Below are positions 62,991-64,000 of a stretch of DNA of 64,000 nt, piece after piece. The notes beneath the pieces are model-generated. The model had not been told where the DNA came from. It saw only the letters and a program-made list of their open reading frames with translations, and ran no database searches. The DNA comes from FEN-1073 sp963780865 (GTDB lineage Bacteria > Chloroflexota > Anaerolineae > Anaerolineales > RBG-16-64-43), in contig CAWADT010000017.1 of NCBI GenBank assembly GCA_963780865.1, forward strand, positions 1 to 64,000, written 5' to 3'. Both the position numbers and the translations under genes were made by a program. Position 1 is the stretch's first letter, and each line of letters opens with the position of its first letter.

Positions 62991-63015
62991 GTAATTATTA
63001 CTTACAGTTTGTAAG
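62991..63015. promoter_or_regulatory. Candidate operator of the ROK repressor
   Basis: Two abutting inverted repeats, GTAAT-T-ATTAC (62991-63001) and CTTACA-GTT-TGTAAG (63001-63015), share one base and sit in an AT-rich leader between gatZ and the repressor start. A minus-strand TTGACA at 63036-63041 could be part of the promoter, but a good -10 at standard distance is not evident. Confidence 0.55.
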
Positions 63016-63212
63016 TTTATTGTTATTTTTTGTTTTGTCAATATCAAATTTATGGATTTATTTGGAGTATTAAGCTCAAGAAATTCTTACTAGCAAGGGA
63101 AAGGCGGATATTTTCCCGAGAGATAGGTCGCCTAGCGACGTTTCTTCATTTAATGACCGATGTTCAACTCCTATTATCGTTCAGCCTTTCCCGGCGCCAG
63201 CTCGGCGCGCCA

Positions 63213-64000
63213 TTACTCCAAGGCGTAAGCGTAGTCGTCCAAGACCTCGTCGATATGGTCAAGCAGGATGGCTCTTGGCGTATTTTCCAGAATTCCCTCG
63301 CGGATCCGCCTAAACTGCGCCGGGGCATACTGGCTGACCAGGCCCGCCGGAAGCGTGCGACCGGACAGGTTGGAAATCAATTTCTGGAAAGCCGCCAGTA
63401 CCTGGGGATCGGACCAGTAGTAACGCACTCGATCGCTGCGGCTATACTTGCGCGCCAGGACCAACTCGACCGGGCTGCCGTGGTAGTGCTTTTGCCAGTG
63501 CTGCGGCGCGCGAACCATGACCTCTTCTAGCGTCTCGACCAGCAACGAGCGCTCCGCCGGAGGGAAAAGTTCGTTTTCGATCATAGCCAGGGCAAAGCTC
63601 GCCTCGCGGAAGGCGTAGGTCAACGCAGGGCCGACCTTGAGGATGGCAAAATGGTCGCGCACAAGATTGCGCAGAGCCGCTCGGGTTTGATAGTCGGTGG
63701 AGTGGGCTTCGTAGACCAAGCCGGGTTGGTTTTCGATGAAACGAGCCAGGCCGGCGGCGGCTTCCGGCTCGTAGGCACGGACAAAATCGTCCCCGAACTC
63801 GACTCCCGGCTGAACCACGACCGCCAGCACCCGCTCCCAGGCCGCCCGCAATCCTTTTCGAAAAAACGTCTCCCGGGTAAGCTCCAGGCTGTAGCGCAGG
63901 TCTTCCACCCGCGTCACCGGGCAAGGAACGGCGCCCTCTGCCCTTTCGGCCCGGGCCAGCACTCCGCCGGGAATGGGTACATCCGTGCCGACGACGTAGC
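63213..64000 (-). CDS. gatZ: D-tagatose-1,6-bisphosphate aldolase subunit GatZ/KbaZ, 5' partial
   Basis: The frame enters from the right edge with YVVGTDVPIPGG and runs to a stop at 63213. About 262 C-terminal residues are seen of a usual 420. Recognisable segments: LRDLRY-like VEDLRYSLELTRETF, QPGVEFGD, NQPGLVYEAHSTDYQTR, LVRDHFAILKVGPALTYAFREASFAL, and WQKHYHG near the end. GatZ/KbaZ stabilises or supports the class-II aldolase GatY/KbaY in galactitol or GalNAc breakdown. Its neighbours (ROK repressor, SIS isomerase, ROK kinase) fit a galactosamine-type pathway. Confidence 0.88.
   Translation of the reverse strand, partial: YVVGTDVPIPGGVLARAERAEGAVPCPVTRVEDLRYSLELTRETFFRKGLRAAWERVLAVVVQPGVEFGDDFVRAYEPEAAAGLARFIENQPGLVYEAHSTDYQTRAALRNLVRDHFAILKVGPALTYAFREASFALAMIENELFPPAERSLLVETLEEVMVRAPQHWQKHYHGSPVELVLARKYSRSDRVRYYWSDPQVLAAFQKLISNLSGRTLPAGLVSQYAPAQFRRIREGILENTPRAILLDHIDEVLDDYAYALE

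Noticed and set aside
1..64000. Alternative genetic code (TAA or TGA read as an amino acid)
   Set aside because: Both codons end other intact genes here, for example TAA at 2568-2570 and TGA at 19817-19819 in a coupled overlap. The two in-frame stops are better explained as point changes or errors.

Overview
The window looks like a GC-rich bacterial chromosome segment from a heterotrophic Chloroflexota (Anaerolineae-like) organism. That placement is an inference. It rests on the large MalT-type LuxR regulators, the many Cys-lipoproteins with Thr/Pro-rich linkers, an NBR1-Ig lipoprotein and the density of sugar-catabolic genes. No rRNA, tRNA, CRISPR array or complete insertion sequence was recognised.

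Layout. 1-2570 (+): a partial amidohydrolase and two alpha/beta hydrolases, the first hydrolase frameshifted. 2948-15379 (-): a glucuronide operon read from a LacI-family regulator through beta-glucuronidase, UxaC, an SDR oxidoreductase, a LarA-type racemase homologue and GH30 to a MalEFG-type ABC importer without its ATPase. 15860-24242 (+): an IclR-headed operon with an aldehyde dehydrogenase, a ribose-type ABC importer, 2-keto-3-deoxygluconate kinase and a KDPG aldolase fused to a VOC (glyoxalase-fold) domain. Together these two operons form a hexuronate route from import to pyruvate plus glyceraldehyde-3-phosphate, but no mannonate dehydratase is present. 24302-38302: a beta-glucan block with two GH94-type phosphorylases, a cupin, a secreted beta-helix protein, a GH16 glucanase and a surface-anchored GH3 beta-glucosidase with PA14 and CBM6/35-like domains. 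This suggests laminarin-like or other beta-glucan use. 38750-46268: a polysaccharide deacetylase, an NBR1-Ig lipoprotein, a BNR/YCF48-like lipoprotein, a small conserved protein and a MalT-like regulator.

46269-49304 is a gene-poor, AT-richer stretch holding remnants: a binding-protein C-terminus, a WD40 repeat and a dead copy of the leader of the next gene. 49305-56429 is a 2374-residue subtilisin-like protease with about 17 Ig/FN3-like repeats, including a nearly perfect 1146-bp tandem duplication, and an AT-rich C-terminal domain. 56581-57054 is a decapitated LuxR gene. 57145-64000 (-) is an amino-sugar-like operon (DegT aminotransferase, Gfo/Idh oxidoreductase, ROK kinase, SIS isomerase), a ROK repressor and a partial GatZ/KbaZ.

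At least six genes carry a one-base lesion with the lost reading frame still conserved beyond it (near 606, 1142, 3047, 8049, 22410 and 42037). Either the consensus has errors or the strain is decaying. Three small hairpin elements with similar termini, and three terminators with a related GC-rich core, recur across the window.
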